From positions 1 through 16,182 of the forward strand of contig NZ_JBLJBV010000094.1 of assembly GCF_047638075.1 (NCBI RefSeq): a DNA stretch of 16,182 nt, given 5' to 3'. The first letter of the stretch is position 1, and the number at the start of each line of letters is the position of its first letter. The notes under the pieces were generated by a model, which was given only the letters and a program-made list of their open reading frames with translations, was not told the origin of the DNA and ran no database searches. Both the position numbers and the translations under genes were made by a program. Positions 16,043 through 16,182 of the stretch are shown here, piece by piece. This DNA comes from UBA6197 sp047638075. Lineage in GTDB: Bacteria; Pseudomonadota; Alphaproteobacteria; Rhodobacterales; Rhodobacteraceae.

Positions 16043-16182
16043 GGCGAGCGTGCCTTCGGTCGGTAACCCGCCCTAGATCAAACAGGCGGAAGCATTGGCT
16101 TGACGCACAGTGACATCGCAACGGCGTTTGTAAGCGGCGGTGCAAAAATAGACCACGGGAGCGGCGGGATGATCTCGCTGCG

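Larger units (their letters stand above)
14963..16182 (-). pseudogene. IS66-family transposase TnpC, multiply disrupted, partial
   Basis: Read leftward from the right edge, pieces of an IS66 DDE transposase follow in order: GGLPTEGTLA (about 16045-16071), ELDRSTLATWCGKVSF, FMDETHAPVLDPG with the first catalytic D, VDGYAGYDAF with the second, LAYCQAYSRRKLHGI, MEASIRGHTPKERLATRQ, ISTKSRLGEKLG, FLTDGRVEMDTHPVE with the catalytic E, NRKNALFA, and the C-terminal WDRIASLIETCKMNRSDPYAYL ending FGKTSSR. Lesions seen: a TAG for an expected Glu (16073-16075), repeat element copy C, several frame changes, a 14-bp tandem duplication (15467-15494), a TAA after KLG (15312-15314) and repeat element copy B. 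It is certainly non-functional. Its stop overlaps the stop of the M14 gene (TTAG, 14963-14966); I see no terminal inverted repeat beyond it. Confidence 0.88.

Noticed and set aside
15140..16045. Translational bypass (byp-like) as an explanation of the hairpin inserts
   Set aside because: Take-off and landing codons flanking copy B do not match (GCC versus ACG), and the same gene has a TAG, a TAA and other frameshifts, so the protein would not be rescued.

Overview
The window looks like chromosomal DNA of a marine-type alphaproteobacterium of the order Rhodobacterales (Roseobacter/Rhodobacter group). This rests on the high GC content, the style of the encoded proteins, tightly overlapping ATGA/GTGA operon junctions and IS3/IS66 transposase remnants typical of that group. 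I cannot name a genus from the sequence alone.

Layout. Positions 1-508 hold a broken IS3-family transposase (orfA plus the first codons of orfB, minus strand). An intact tRNA-Ala(CGC) follows at 656-731, then about 530 bases without a convincing gene. A minus-strand operon (5324 to 1266) encodes an Att/Lol-like export system: an ABC ATPase, a fused double-FtsX permease and a secreted lipocalin/CrtC-fold (AttH-like) protein. A short plus-strand ORF (5532-5861) looks like the N-terminal remnant of a DUF3429 membrane protein. A second minus-strand pair (7663 to 5832) encodes a CIA30-domain protein and an ABC1/UbiB-family kinase-like protein, coupled by an ATGA overlap.

From 8080 to 14966 a plus-strand operon encodes a complete peptide-type ABC importer (fused DppD/F-like ATPase, periplasmic binding protein, two permeases) and, coupled to it, a cytoplasmic M14-family zinc carboxypeptidase-like enzyme. 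The obvious reading is uptake of a peptide or amide followed by its hydrolysis in the cytoplasm. A candidate promoter and a palindromic operator-like site lie in front of this operon. An IS66-family TnpC pseudogene (minus strand) follows immediately and runs off the right edge; its stop codon overlaps that of the M14 gene.

The least explained signal is a small structured repeat of 33-42 bases found three times: once in the IS3 remnant and twice in the IS66 remnant. Its two arms are conserved (GTTRCCCRGCAGG and CCGAGAGGG). The centre is different in each copy, yet each time forms its own hairpin. The copy whose undamaged parent can be inferred best looks like a clean 43-base insertion without target duplication. 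This is the most unusual observation in the window; the remaining genes belong to known families.
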